Positions 22,401 through 34,079 of a stretch of 64,000 nt of DNA are shown in pieces. This DNA comes from Rhynochetos jubatus (taxonomy: Eukaryota; Chordata; Aves; Eurypygiformes; Rhynochetidae). Location of the stretch: contig CM050673.1 of the NCBI GenBank assembly GCA_027574665.1, forward strand, positions 8,231,420 to 8,295,419, given 5' to 3'. The translations under genes and the position numbers were made by a program. Position 1 is the stretch's first letter. Every line of letters starts with the position of its first letter. The notes under the pieces are model-generated. The model saw nothing but the letters and a program-made list of their open reading frames with translations. It made no database searches and was not told the DNA's origin.

Positions 22401-25400
22401 TCTCTAGTCTAACCTCCTGCTCCAAAGGTGGTGAGCTAGGTCACACCAGGCTGCTCTGGGCTTTTTCCAGCGTGGTTTTGGGAACCTCCAAGGACAAAGA
22501 CTCCGCAGCCTTGCAGGGCAAACTCTTCCGCTGCTGAGTCGTCCTCACCATGGAAAAGTTTTTCTTCAGTGCAGTCCGAACTTCTCGTGTTTCAGCTCAC
22601 GCCTGGTCTCTCTCTTGCTTGCGCAGTGTGCTGCTGTGAAGAGCCGGGCTCCATCTTCCTGATCACCTTCCTCTTAAGTTTTGGAAGGTTGCTATTGGAT
22701 CCCTCTCTATGCTTTCTCTTCCCCAGTCTGAACAAGCTCAGCTCACTCAGGTCGTATTTACAGCTTGGTGCAGCTAGACTGTATGGAAAGGTAGCAGTCC
22801 CCTGGTCGTTATCGAAGCCAGAGCTCCGGCTGTAGTGTCAGTGCTGAAAAACCATACAGTTACTTCAGTAATTAATATGTAATAAACGTTCTTGCAGGCT
22901 GCTGGTCTAAGGCTGGGGCAGAAGCCAGGATAGGTGAGATCAGGGTTTTTCCTCTCAAATGCCCAAACTGAAATTCCTGTAGTACTGTGCGGCCAACGAG
23001 CACGTACCGGCTTAGCTTTTCCTAGATTCCCAAGTTTCTCTACAACGTGCTGCAATGGCCAGCTCTCTTTTGCATCCCGGGTCTTCTACTCCAACGCTTC
23101 GTTAGTCCACCTGACTATCCAAACATAATTATCTGAGCTCGTTAAATGAGTGACCTGAAAGAGGGTTAACAGTACTGAAACTGCGTTGTGTACAGTTAAA
23201 GAAGGATGTGTGCAAACGACAGGGTTCAGAAAAGCGCCAAGAATGAATAAAGGATGGGAGCGGAGACTTGAAGGGCTTAAAATGTTTGGTCAGACACAAA
23301 AGTAGACCAAGTGATGATGCTGTGGAAATCTGCCTAGTAATGAGAGACAAACAGAGATCCAGCAGCAGAAAGTTAAAGGCAGAAAATCCGGACACAGGAG
23401 GAGTCTTGTCTTCTTACCTGCGAGGCAATTAACCTTCGGAGCAGCTCACCTAGACCTTTGGATTCTCCATCTCTGGCCACGTTTAAAGTGAGAACTGGGG
23501 CACTTCTAAGTAATTGTGCCCTTGTTCAAGCATGTATTAATCTGCACAATTTATGTGGCTTTGTAATGCGGGCGGTCAACAGAATCACAAGTGTTCTTCC
23601 CAGCTTACTGCGGACGGTTTATGGGCAGCCTGCCCTGTTTTGTGATCCTTTGAGTAAAGCTCCAGATACGCACCCAAGGCCCCTGGCCGGGAGTCAGGTA
23701 GTGACGCCGTACTATGCTGCGTTGGGGCTATTTAGCTGTCTTCACTCAGGTTAATTTCTGTCTTATTTAACAAGTAAGTTTCTTTGAGAACTTCTCCATG
23801 CCCTGCATAAATCAGTCCTGTATGTAAGATACTGAATACCTCAAACAACCTTTTGCTTTCTCCCAGATCTGTTACCTCTCATCATCCTCGCTGGATTTGT
23901 TTACTGTTGAGTGGATTTGATCGAAGACACTTCACAGAGAAAAATGGTTTGTAGATGAAACAGTTCTGACGTCACTCAGGCAGCAGTTTGTGCAGATATA
24001 CCCATCTTTGGCTAGGTAATGGTATTTGATGAAACTCTGGGAAAATGTGAGGTTTAGATGTTGGTCCATACAGCTCACGGTGAGCCTTTTAACCCTGGGG
24101 CAAAGTTCATACGCTGCCAACCAGTTTGTGCACCCGCTGCCAGAGCCGGAGCCAGGCAGCAGCTGCAGCGGTGCAGCTTGCAGCTTGGATCTGCAGGTTT
24201 CCTCAGGTTAAGAGAAAGGCTGGTTTTGCCATAGCTTGATTTTACCTTAGCATATAACACACTGTCACGGTGGCTGCGTAGTAGTGGTTTTGATCGCTTT
24301 TATAGCACTGTCTTTTACTCTTCAGAGCACAAATAAGCCGTGAGAAGGCTTTTACAAGCCATCAGCTGATATTTTCCCTGTCCTCATCCACAGCGGAGAA
24401 ACTGACCCTTGTGTAAGGCAGAACTTGGCTGTTTGGGTAGGAAGAATTATTTTTTTCCTCAGCAGAAAAAGTGATGCAGAGCACACAAATGAAATAAGGC
24501 TGTGTTCGCCAGCTGCCTGACGGGTTATATAATCACCAGGCGGTGAAAAATTCAGCATTTTTAAGAGGCAGGGGACGTGGACAGCCAATGCGAAGGTACT
24601 CTGGTTCCTTGGGGATTTTTTTTTTTTTAAAGAATGAAGCTTTGCTAAAAGAATATCAGTCAGCTCTAGGCAGCAGCAGAACTGGTGGCTTCGGCTTGCT
24701 CTCAGGACTAACGGCTGGGTTTCCAAGCAGTGGAACCAGTAAGTGTCCATACCAATGCAACACAGTTAAAACTATTTAGTAACTGTGGAACAATCTGTCC
24801 TTTATCACCAGTAGTTGGCTTCTGAAAGAGTTAAGTGCTTTCTAATCAAGCAATCAGCAGAAAGGATTTTAAGTAGGCCTTGCACAGCTTTAATTTTAAT
24901 GGGCAGTTTCCACCAGAGACCTTTAAAGCAATCGGCTGAGGAGCTGCCTGGCCAAGTGATGGAAGTTTTAGTTGGCGGGGAACACTGTGGGGAAGCTATC
25001 GTATCAGTAGTTTTATTGGACCCATGAAACAATATGACTGAAACCATGGCATTGAGCTTCATAATGATGGTAAGTTCATTACTGAGATCATCATACAGTA
25101 GGTGGTAGATGCCAGTGGGCAAGGGGTGATGGCATCGTTAATGTCGATTCAGACGGCTTTGTGGCAGTGTCGCTTACCAGTCGTGCTGTACGATTACGGT
25201 GACGCTCACCTTTCAGTTCATACATCACAGCGTCTGCCAAACAAAACCCAGTAACGTATCAGAATAAGGAAACATGAATCCAGGCAGTGGATTCAGATGT
25301 GCCTGGCTTGTAGGTTTTGTTCTCATGAGTGGGAACTTTGCCACAGGATGGTCAAGGCAAACATCCGTTAGAAGGTGTGCGGTGTGGTACCCAGCGTTTT

Positions 25401-28318
25401 TGTCCCAAAAAAAAAAGATAGTGAAGTTCGTACTTGATGATGATGATGAGATCCAGTGGCACGGTAAGAAAAGTCAAAGTTGGTCATCTGTAGTAGCCTT
25501 ACAGTATTTAGCATTCCTTATATCTCCATTATGAAGACCCCAGGCCTAATGTGCAGGTGATAATGCTATGACAGAGGCAGGTTTAAACTGCATTGCATTG
25601 CTTTTCATGTTTTGCCTCGGTGATTGCTAAATCATCTTTTCATCTTTAGTCCCGACAGACACCGGAGGGAGAATTTCTGCCGCTGGACCAGTGTGAACTG
25701 GATGTTGGATTTGGAACTGGAGCTGACCAGCTGTTTTTAGTTTCCCCATTAACCATCTGTCATGAAATTAACTCAAAGAGCCCCTTTTTTTGTCTCTCAC
25801 AAAGATCACTAAGAAGCGAGCAATTTGAAATAGTTGTCATCCTTGAAGGAATCGTTGAGACTACTGGTAAGACTTCGAATAGTATGCATGATCTGATTTT
25901 TAGTCTTTGTTTTCAGCCCTGATATTTTTAGCAAGACAGCTGTTAATCCTTTCAGGATTCTAATCCTGGATGCTCCAGAATATCCTACCACACACCACAG
26001 AGCTTTGGTGGCCTTTACCAGCCAATAGGAGACATCCCTTCCCCATAAGGCTTTGTGTTACCGATGCCCGAAGTTGGCCAATGCATCCAAGAAGAGGTGC
26101 ACCCTACCAGTCTTTGAGTGTGGCATGTGGAGGAGTGCAGCACCCTTAGGAAATGCCTGTTTGAAGGCACCGTTCTCCGAAAGAACGTAGAACCTCTAGA
26201 AGTTGCCAGTGCTACACTTTCAGCCCAGCCTGCATGAAATGGAATACAAAACAGCAAATCCCATTTTTACAAATACAGATTGCGCAGTCACAAAGTTTGT
26301 AGGAACATGGTGTTATTGGCAAATAGGAGCAGGGCTTTTGTTGTTGTTGTTGGTTTTTTTTTCAGTTTTCTTTTTTTTTAATTCTGGTGTGGCGTTGCCC
26401 ACCTGGCAGCTGACTTTGGGGCCTTGTCTTTTGAGGGCTTAATTCTTTATGAATCCTGTGTCAGCGCACTGCGATTACAGAACGCACTGTTAAAGTCCAA
26501 ATCATGCAGTAGGTTCATCGATATTCTGATATTCTTCTCTCCTTTTGAGGATCTGTTAAACTTTGATTAATGGAGGAATGTTTTCATCCTTCATTCAGCA
26601 AGATTACCGGTTGCCCCGTTCCTGCCTTAGAAATGGCAATGTCCTTTTGGCACAACCAGGTGCAGTCATCTCATGCCGGACAGGTAACAGAACTGATGGA
26701 TTACTGTCCACGTGCTGGACTGAGCCCTAAACAAATCCACAGTCCACTGGGGCAGAACACCCTTCTCGCATGGAGTGCGGCAGTCTTTGCATCCCCACGG
26801 AAGCCTCTTCTCCCCCTGCGGCTGAACCGTGTCCCCTAGATAAGCATGCTTCCGTAGCCACGCTTAATGCAGTTACCTAGCCAGGTACTGCAAGGGACAC
26901 ATTTACACTTGGCTGAGAATCCATGTAGCAGTGTCTGGAGAGCAAATCAGAAGTTGGACTTACTGACTGCTAATTCTGCCTCTGAAGAGTACTGTGACCC
27001 GAAGTCTTAAAGTTCTGTTCACCTGGGACATTTGTGTTAACTGTCATCCGCACAGTTGTGCTGAGATTGTAACAGATTCGTTATCTTGTGGAGAGCATGT
27101 TTTAGCCGTCAGTTCCCACACGTAAATATGGCCAGTGACGGAGGCTTGCACTAAGTGGAACAAATTCTTCTACGAGCTTTACGTGGGCAGATAAGTCTTA
27201 GCATGCGGGGCAGCTGCAGTGTCTCTGCACAGCTTTTGTGTTCACATATTATTTGGAGAACAAGTAGCCTAGCCTATAGAAAGAATGGAAGATTAAATTT
27301 TTCACGTAGCTTTGGCTCCCCCATGCCTGGTTTTTGTCAGAGTTCTGTAAGCCTCTGCCAAGCAATGGTGTTTTCTGCCAGGGTGACTTCGAGGAAACGG
27401 TATTGCATACAAACTATACGATTGTTGTTGCTACTGAGCTACTACTGTCGTTATGTTTTGATTTTATCAAGAGCTGTTTCCTCAGTGTGCGTCTGCAATA
27501 TTTAATATTTGCATAGAAATCGAGTCAGTCAATCAGAGGCACTCCACTGACTGGTGGGAGATTGCCCGGGAACCATCGCTCCATTTCACAGTGTGTAGAT
27601 TTGTTAGCTTACGGGCTACGATTGACGTTTGCCCGTCAGCCCTACCTTGTAGTTTTTGTTCTATATGCCAGTCTACTTGCTCACATTAGACTGTCCTGCT
27701 CTTGTCTCTGTTTCCGTAGGAATGACATGTCAAGCTAGGACCTCGTATACGGAAGATGAAGTTCTTTGGGGTCACAGATTCCTCCCAGTAATGTCTCTAG
27801 AAGATGGCTTTTTCCGTGTCGATTATTCGCAGTTTCATGCTACGTTTGAAGTCCCTACTCCTCCTTACAGTGTAAAAGAGCAAGAAGAAAGCCTGTCCCT
27901 GTCGTCTCCTTTGAATAGTCCTGTCGATAACAACAAAACGAGAAGAGAAGAGGTTTGTTCACGTGACTGTATTGATAGTGCAGGAGAGAAAAACAGGCTC
28001 CCTTTTAAACTTCAGAAGATTAGCTCGAGAAGGGAAGACCTCCCAAGAAAAGCCCTGAGAATGCGTTCCAGGAACACAGAGAAGACTTGCAGTACCGGAG
28101 ATCTCTTAAAAATTCAAGAAGTAAGTCCCATCTCAGATGGTGAAGACAGTGATGACAGCATACAGCTGAAAGCCTTAAAAATCGATGCCGAGGCTTTGAC
28201 TCAGTCTACTGGCGATATTGAGTTCCAGAACCTTCCAAGTATGTGTGCTCTAGAGATGAAATTGGAAGATAATTTTACTGCCAAACTTGGCAAAATGAAC
28301 TCTGATCACCTCTCTTGA
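18791..28318 (+). CDS. GIRK1-type inward-rectifier K+ channel, KCNJ3-like (complete)
   Basis: Three exons, 18791-19441, 25650-25866 and 27720-28318, join in phase to 488 codons ending MNSDHLS. GIRK1 is the G-protein-gated potassium channel subunit that forms heterotetramers in the plasma membrane of heart and neurons. Visible parts: M1 about residues 66-89, pore helix with [14 protein letters not shown] (filter GYG at 128-130), M2 about 142-166 with the rectification Asp at 156 ([10 protein letters not shown]), then the cytoplasmic domain with [14 protein letters not shown] and [14 protein letters not shown]. Phe120 before IETE is the GIRK1 hallmark; other GIRKs have Ser. Exon borders match KCNJ3. 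It differs from KCNJ3 throughout and has a shorter N-terminus. Avian KCNJ3 is nearly identical to human in my memory, so I call this a paralogue, not KCNJ3 itself. Confidence 0.93.
22360..22790 (-). mobile_element. CR1 LINE 3' end fragment, old
   Basis: Reverse-complement CR1 tail starting near CACAGAATCACTCAGGCTGG and running through the conserved TCTGAACAAGCTCAGCTC block. It is more diverged than the copies in MPP3. It lies in the first intron of the KCNJ3-type gene. Confidence 0.85.
25650..25866 (+). CDS. KCNJ3-like exon 2: cytoplasmic domain
   Basis: 217 nt after CATCTTTAG and before GTAAGA. It encodes [14 protein letters not shown], then [17 protein letters not shown] and [13 protein letters not shown] plus one base. 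No stop in frame. It is strongly conserved with KCNJ3 exon 2. Confidence 0.94.
26336..26382 (+). repeat. GTT microsatellite and T tracts
   Basis: TTTTGTTGTTGTTGTTGG followed by long T runs, in the second intron of the channel gene. Confidence 0.8.
27720..28318 (+). CDS. KCNJ3-like exon 3: C-terminal domain and stop
   Basis: 599 nt after TTTCCGTAG. It starts [20 protein letters not shown] and continues [20 protein letters not shown], both typical of GIRK1. The distal tail is diverged but keeps the GIRK1-specific layout of Ser- and Lys-rich repeats such as [13 protein letters not shown] and ends [12 protein letters not shown] before TGA, like the KCNJ3 end AKLRKMNSDRFT. Confidence 0.94.
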
Positions 28319-31300
28319 GAGGCCACAGGAGTTGTGTCTGATAAACTGCAGTTGAGACTGCTGACCTGAAACAGTTGTCCTACAGTAAAGTCATAATTCG
28401 GTATGTCACTTTTAGGAGGAATCATCCTTTTTGTACAGTTGTTCTGTACTGATCCAACTTAGGTGGCGTAATAGAACTCTGAGAGGCAGTAAGGATAGAC
28501 TGTTGTGCCAAAGAGATCGCTGCCCTAATGATGTTTATTGGCATGCTCGTTGCAAATCTACATTGTCTTCCATATATGCAGATGCTTTGTCACGAAGCAA
28601 GGACCAGATCCAGAGTTGCAGGGTGTAGTGTTCAGAGATCAAGCCAAAAAGGGTGTTGTGTGAGCTGAAGCATGAATTCTGTGCAGCTCAGATCTCAGAC
28701 TGTTGCTGATGTACAGAGCAGCAGAACACAGGAAGAGTCTGTGATGCTACTTGGTTGTAGCCCAGTTCCCTCAGTGGCCCTGCTGGAGGTTGACCTCCCT
28801 GTGCAGCCTAGGGGCATGCACCCTTCTTTCTCAGCGGTTGTGGCATGCCTGCTACGTGCCCCCAGAATCTCACTCGTCGTCATTCGGGTAAAAGTGGTTT
28901 TCAATAGCCATTTGTGTCACTTGACTCCTACGAGCTCTCATAAACATGAGGATCGTCCATCCTGTCCAGAATTAGACCCCAGCACTCGATTGGGTGGACC
29001 GCGTGCTGAATTTTATCAACCGTATCACCACGCACTGTGAAGGGAACTTGAGGTCACAGCTCAGCTTAATGGTATGTCTCATACCGCAGCTTCATGACAT
29101 TGTAGTTTGGAGACTCCTCGTAAGTAACTAAAAGCAGAGTGCTAGATAATGTTCAGTCACTACAGGAACAGACAATAATCTGCACACAGCTCAGAGTTTT
29201 ACTAATGGATGGGGAGGGTCTTTGATAGTGCTGGGGTTTTTTTGTTACATTTGCCTTCTCCATTTATGTATGATTCTCAATAGTTTTGTACAATTAATTC
29301 AATAATATTTGGCATTTATAATATTCTGCAATTTATGGCAGGGTAGAACTCTGTTTTAACATAAGCTGAGATACTGACAGAAAAGGCAGCGCAGGTCTGT
29401 AACGTGTAAGTGTGCAGCTGGGAGAGGGCTCTCACACTTTTGAGCATGATGGAGCATTCTTTCCAAGTGCTGCTGTGAATAACAGGGATCTGCTTTCAGT
29501 TGTTGAATGAATATTTTAGATCATCATCCCTGGAATATGGCAACCTTCTCTGTGGAAATGACTGAAGATTTACATCCAGGTGTTGGTATTTTGGTATTCA
29601 GGATCGCTTTAAAGTGTCATAGAGCTTTTTCAAAGTGACTGGCCTTGAACAAGAGGGAGAACTGATATCTGGTTTTAAACCACATCTTGCATAACTGAAA
29701 GTACTGTTTGCCTTGCTGATTGTCAGGAAATGGTGAGAACTAGGCTTTCACTTAGATCTCCTGGGGTTGTACTCTTCAAAATAATCGTATTCAGCTTTCT
29801 GCTGTCCATCTCAGGCTGTGAAGGGGGGCTTTTTTTCCCGGTGGTAGTAAGTGAGCATAATCAGAACGTGCTGTTTTACCAAATGCAGTGTTTGGCAGCT
29901 CAGTAAATAGGGCACTTAGCACTGGCAGAGCACTCCCCAGGAGAAGGATCAAATTCTGCTCTTGTTATGTGGGCACAATTCAGTCAAATTTAAAAGGGGT
30001 TGCTGTGGCCACATCGGTTGGCAACAGTTTTGAAGGCATGTGTTGCTTCAGCGTAACTGATGATCAGTCGGTGTAGAGGACAACAGCCAGCATCTCCAAG
30101 ACTTAATGCATCAAATGAAACAATCTACTGGTGGTGCCTGGCTGGCCGAGTGGTTGAACTCCCCGACAGGATGAGTGGAGCACCCGATGCAAAGCATTAG
30201 CGTAGAGATATGTTTGTTCCTTTTTCTCTCTGTGTTGTGTGCCTCTGTAAATTACTCTGTGCTACATGCTGCAAGCCCGAATAGACGCTTCCAGGTTTGC
30301 CAGCCCCACCAGAAGCAGTCCCTGGAGCGAGGGGGTGAAATATGGGAAAATAACGGAAGATTGGCAAGGCAGATTGGGAACCATGAGCAAGTGACTTGCT
30401 GCTGGGGTGTCAAAAAACACGTATCTCATGCTAATCGTTGCTTAGTCTTGTGTGCTTGACAAGTAGAACACCTGTGTTTAGAAAACAGAGGCCTGTGACA
30501 GACTCGGGCACCCTATTGAACAATCCTGAGAATCCTGCCCTGCTGCGGGAAAACTCAAAGCACAGTGGAAAACTGCGCCTGCAGAACTCCTTCCTGCGCA
30601 GGCGAAAGCAGCGGGTTTGAAATGTCTCGCTCTCTCTACCATGGACCAAGTGCCACCGTGCCTGTGTTCCTGCTTGCTTGCCCCTCGCTGCCACTCTGCA
30701 CTTCATCTGTGGTTCTGCGGCTGTTCCGCGTCCTGCCTGGGTCTGCTCACGCAGAGCTGTCCCTTTGTTCTTCTCGTTCTTTTCTGTGCACCCCAGAACC
30801 CTGCAGCAGCTGGGGCCCACCTCTGTGCCCTGACAGCCAGAGCTGCCCTCGGCAGTGCTGGTGGCAATGGCCTATGCTCGTTACAGGCTGCAGCAGGGGG
30901 AAGGGCCTGGGCCGGGGGATGAGGCGTGCCCTGCGGGGCCAGTGGCAACCGTCCCCCTGCATCCCACAGGGATAGCTGGGCCCTTGGCATGGGTGTGGGG
31001 TTCCACGCTGCTGTGCCTGGCCAGGAGAAGAGGCATTGCACCCTGGGACTGCGAGCGCAGAACCGCTGAATGGGCTGGTGGGGAGTGCCCCTGCAACCCA
31101 GAACATCCCAGGAAATGCGATGGAACGCAGGGAAGGGGTGGGGAAGAAGGAGACTCATGGGGAGAACCACACTAGGGCTGAGGAAGGCATGGTGCAGTGG
31201 GCCTTGGGTGGTTCAGGGTTGGGGGAGCTGCCCAAGCACTGGGGCTCACTGGGGTCAGGGCAGGGGCATGAGGAGGAGGGGTATTGGGGGGTTGGGGATG

Positions 31301-31717
31301 GGTGGTGCTGATTTGAGTTCTGTGGGACCGTCCAGGTCTCTCAGGTGAAAGGGTGGGATGAAACGGGACAGGAAGGTGTCCCCGTAGAGTTAAACCTCAC
31401 AGAGGCTGGCGTCCCGTGGCGTGCTGGGGCCTGCAGTCTGCATGGCCTCCACGGAGCTGGAGCACCGAGGTACCAGGTGGCTGCATTGGTCTGTGCAGCG
31501 TGATGGGATGTTCTCACTGGTCTGTCTCAGCAGAAGTTTCCCTTCTGTCACCCTCAGGCTAGCTAGTCGTGCTGGTGCGACAGAAAATGGCCAGACTCCT
31601 GTCCTTTCCAGAAGAGAGCTCTGACCCTTTGCTGTGTTACCATCGAGATGCTCTGAGCTGGGGGATAATACCTGCAGCTTCATGTATGTAATTTGATGTA
31701 AAACTGGGTACAATAAA
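28319..31717 (+). other. Probable 3' UTR of the KCNJ3-like gene and downstream sequence
   Basis: Unique, AT-rich sequence up to about 29.9 kb, then more GC-rich. An AATAAA at 31712-31717 is a candidate poly(A) signal, which would give a 3.4-kb 3' UTR. An earlier end cannot be excluded. No coding exon was recognised in either strand. Confidence 0.4.
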
Positions 31718-31719
31718 AA

Positions 31720-33330
31720 TCCATTGCCGGGTGAGGCAGTCTGATCATTTGTTAAGCACGATCAGAGCTATGTGGCAGCTTCCAGAGTCCCTGCGAACCA
31801 TTCGCAGTGCGTTGGCTTTGCACAGTGCCCTGGCTGCGGCTCAGCATCCTTTATTGCCTTTTGTGGTGCCGGCTCCTGAGACCTGTGTTGCCGTGTGGGA
31901 CCAGCCTCAGAAATGGGCAGCGGAGCTCCTTACACTCTGAAACCAGCCCAGTAACGTCAGAGATGTGTTTTTAACTATGAGTTGTCTGTCCCAAAATTTC
32001 TAGCTTTGCTTAATTCAGCTGTGAAAGAAGAGAGGAGCAGATCCTAGGTTAGCTGTAACCGGGTCAGCTTGCAGACTGCAAGCCCAGCAAACTGTTATGT
32101 CTGTCTAGAGAGTAAGGAAAAGCCCTGCAGTTCCCATGGTCCCAGGCGCTGCTGTGACTGTCCGAGGGCGGAGAACACAGCTGCATTCCAGGGGGATGCG
32201 CTCTGCCCGGCGGGTGCATCGTGACAGGCGCAGGACGAGCCGTCGGCATCGGCAGTGCCCGGCAGGGAGGTGCCTGTGGCTGGGGTTTGCTGCCAGCTGC
32301 CATCTCCCCCCCGTCTGCTGGAGCCGGGCGGAACCTCGACGCGGCTCCATCCTCCCCGACGTGTTTTCCCCGAGCGACTGAGCGGGACTTTGCGGTGGGG
32401 GTGACGATGCGCTGCGTGGGCATAAAACCGGATTTGCTGTCGGTGTGACCCCAGCGGCTGTTGTTAATGTGCCGGGGAACCGAGTGCAGCTCAAACCCCT
32501 CCCGCTCAGCAGGACCCGGGCAAAGGAGATCCCGGGCGTGCACAGAGCAGCCCCCAGCTGCGGGCCAGGGGCTGATGTTCCTGTCCCGGCCCCGAGTCCT
32601 GCCCGCGGCACGGCCTCTGTGCCGGGTGGGAGCGGCAGGGAGGAGGGAGCTGGGTGGGGGTCGCTGGTTCCCTCGGGGGCAGCAGGAGCTGCCCAAACCC
32701 TGAGTGGGGGGTGCCAACACCAACGGTTATTCCAGAATTCGGCTCCCGGGGGAGCAGGGAGGGAGCAGGAATGCTGCTCGCCGTGCGCCTGAGGGATTGG
32801 TGCCGGGTGGTGCTGACTAGGGAAGGGAAACGGTAGAACGAGAGGAAAAAGGGGGAGAAAGAGCTCACCGGCCCCGTTACCGGCACTGCAGCTCGGCGGC
32901 CGCGCATGCGCATTGCCGTGTTTTGCCTGGCTCGCTGCTGGCGCCAGCTGGAAGGGACCTTAACGATCATCTAATTCCAACCCCCCGGACACCTGCCCCG
33001 AGCCCACGGAGCCTTCCGGGCCGCCCGCCCCTCCTGTTCGCTCCGTGTTCCCGTGCCCCGTAACAGCGGCGCGATGCTGCCGTGCCCGCGGGGTGCTGCC
33101 GCCCCCCGGACAGAGACGCCGGTGCCGCTCCAACGCGCGCGGCGACCGGGCCACCCGGACGGGCGAAGCGCGGAACTGCAGCGCCGGTGCCGCCCCGGCT
33201 CGTACCGCCCGCCGCGCGCTCCCTGCTGCCGCCGCCCCGCGGCCGGAGGCCGGTCCTGCAGCCAAAACTGGGTCCTGCAGGGTCCTCAAACCCGAACCCA
33301 AACCCCGGCTGCCGGCGGGCCCAGGGAAAC
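31720..33330. other. GC-rich intergenic sequence, no gene assigned
   Basis: Rises in GC from 32.1 kb and includes an island-like part near 32.87-33.3 kb (GCGGCCGCGCATGCGC). Long open frames on both strands reflect composition and match no family I know. Confidence 0.4.
32945..33000 (-). mobile_element. CR1 3' end remnant
   Basis: Only about 50 bp remain: GCTGGAAGGGACCTTAACGA followed by TCATCTAATTCCAACCCCCC, the reverse complement of a CR1 terminus. It sits at the edge of the GC-rich segment. Confidence 0.8.
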
Positions 33331-33336
33331 AGCATC

Positions 33337-33540
33337 GCCGAGCGGCGGGGACGTCCCCCCGCAACTACATCACCCGGCATTCCCGGGGGAACGAATCTGG
33401 CCGAGCGGCGGGGACACCCTCCGCACTGCAGCTCCCGGCAAGCGGCTGGGAACCAACACGGCCGACAAGAGGAGCCGTATCCTGGGACTACAACTGCCGG
33501 CAGGACACGAACACCGCTGGAAACACCGGCGGCTGCACCC
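33337..33540 (+). repeat. About 62-bp tandem repeat, three diverged copies
   Basis: The block GCCGAGCGGCGGGGAC recurs at 33337 and 33400 (63 bp apart) and as GCCGACAAGAGGAGCC at 33461. Each copy contains a variant of ACTACAACTCCCGGCA, close to the SBS motif bound by ZNF143. A reverse-oriented partial copy is at 33645-33658. Confidence 0.7.
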
Positions 33541-33665
33541 CCGGGACACCTCTCGGACACGTTGGTTGCTCGTGGAACACTGGAAACTGCCGCACAGTTG
33601 GCGGTGGCGCCGGCAAGACACGCTAATTCTCCTAGGCTTGTCGGGAACTGTAGTCCAAAAGGTGT

Positions 33666-33960
33666 CACCATTTATAGGGTCAGCGTCCAGAGAAGCAGAA
33701 AGCGCCCAGGTCCAGGGATAGTTGGGATTGCAAAGGGCTGCCAAGAGCAGCACAACACTGCACTGACATTGCTCCTGCCGCAGCTCTCATGGCCAGAACG
33801 CAGGGGGGGCGTGGCCGTAAACCGCGACCTGCCATTCTTAGGGTTAGGGCTAGGGTTAGCGTCTGGAGAACGAGGAAGCCCCCAGGTCCTGGGATAGTTG
33901 GGATTGCAAAGGCCTGCCAAGAGCAGCATGACACTGCACTGACATCGCTCCATCCCCAGC
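33666..33960 (+). repeat. Two copies of a roughly 100-bp segment around a telomere-like motif
   Basis: The segment around AGTTGGGATTGCAAAGG, CTGCCAAGAGCAGCA and ACACTGCACTGACAT occurs at 33675-33770 and 33845-33950. Between them, at 33838-33859, lies (TTAGGG)2-CTAGGG-TTAG. Two further copies lie at 46020-46118 and 53967-54062, at unit borders of the large duplication. Confidence 0.85.
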
Positions 33961-33965
33961 ATTCA

Positions 33966-34076
33966 TAGGGGGCGGGGGCGTGGCCTCGGAGGGCGGGGGC
34001 GTGGCTTCAGAGGGAAGGGGCGTGGCTTGGGCCAAGGGCACGGCTTCGGGGGCAGGGGAGTGGCTTAGAGCAGGAG
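33966..34076 (+). repeat. GC-rich short tandem repeat (GGGGGCGTGGCTT type)
   Basis: Four or five degenerate copies of about 20-24 bp with the core GGGGCGTGGCTT. It is related in sequence to the long 22-bp arrays and to a short stretch at 60365-60435. Confidence 0.75.
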
Positions 34077-34079
34077 ACA

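Noticed and set aside
18791-28318. Assignment to KCNJ5, KCNJ6 or KCNJ9
   Set aside because: Those have Ser before IETE in the pore helix and different termini; here Phe, MSA-RRKFGD and MNSD-S are GIRK1 features.
30131-30190. GGCTGGCCGAGTGGTTGAAC, resembling the D-arm of a class II tRNA
   Set aside because: No matching acceptor stem, anticodon arm or T-arm (GTTCGAATC) follows; probably chance.
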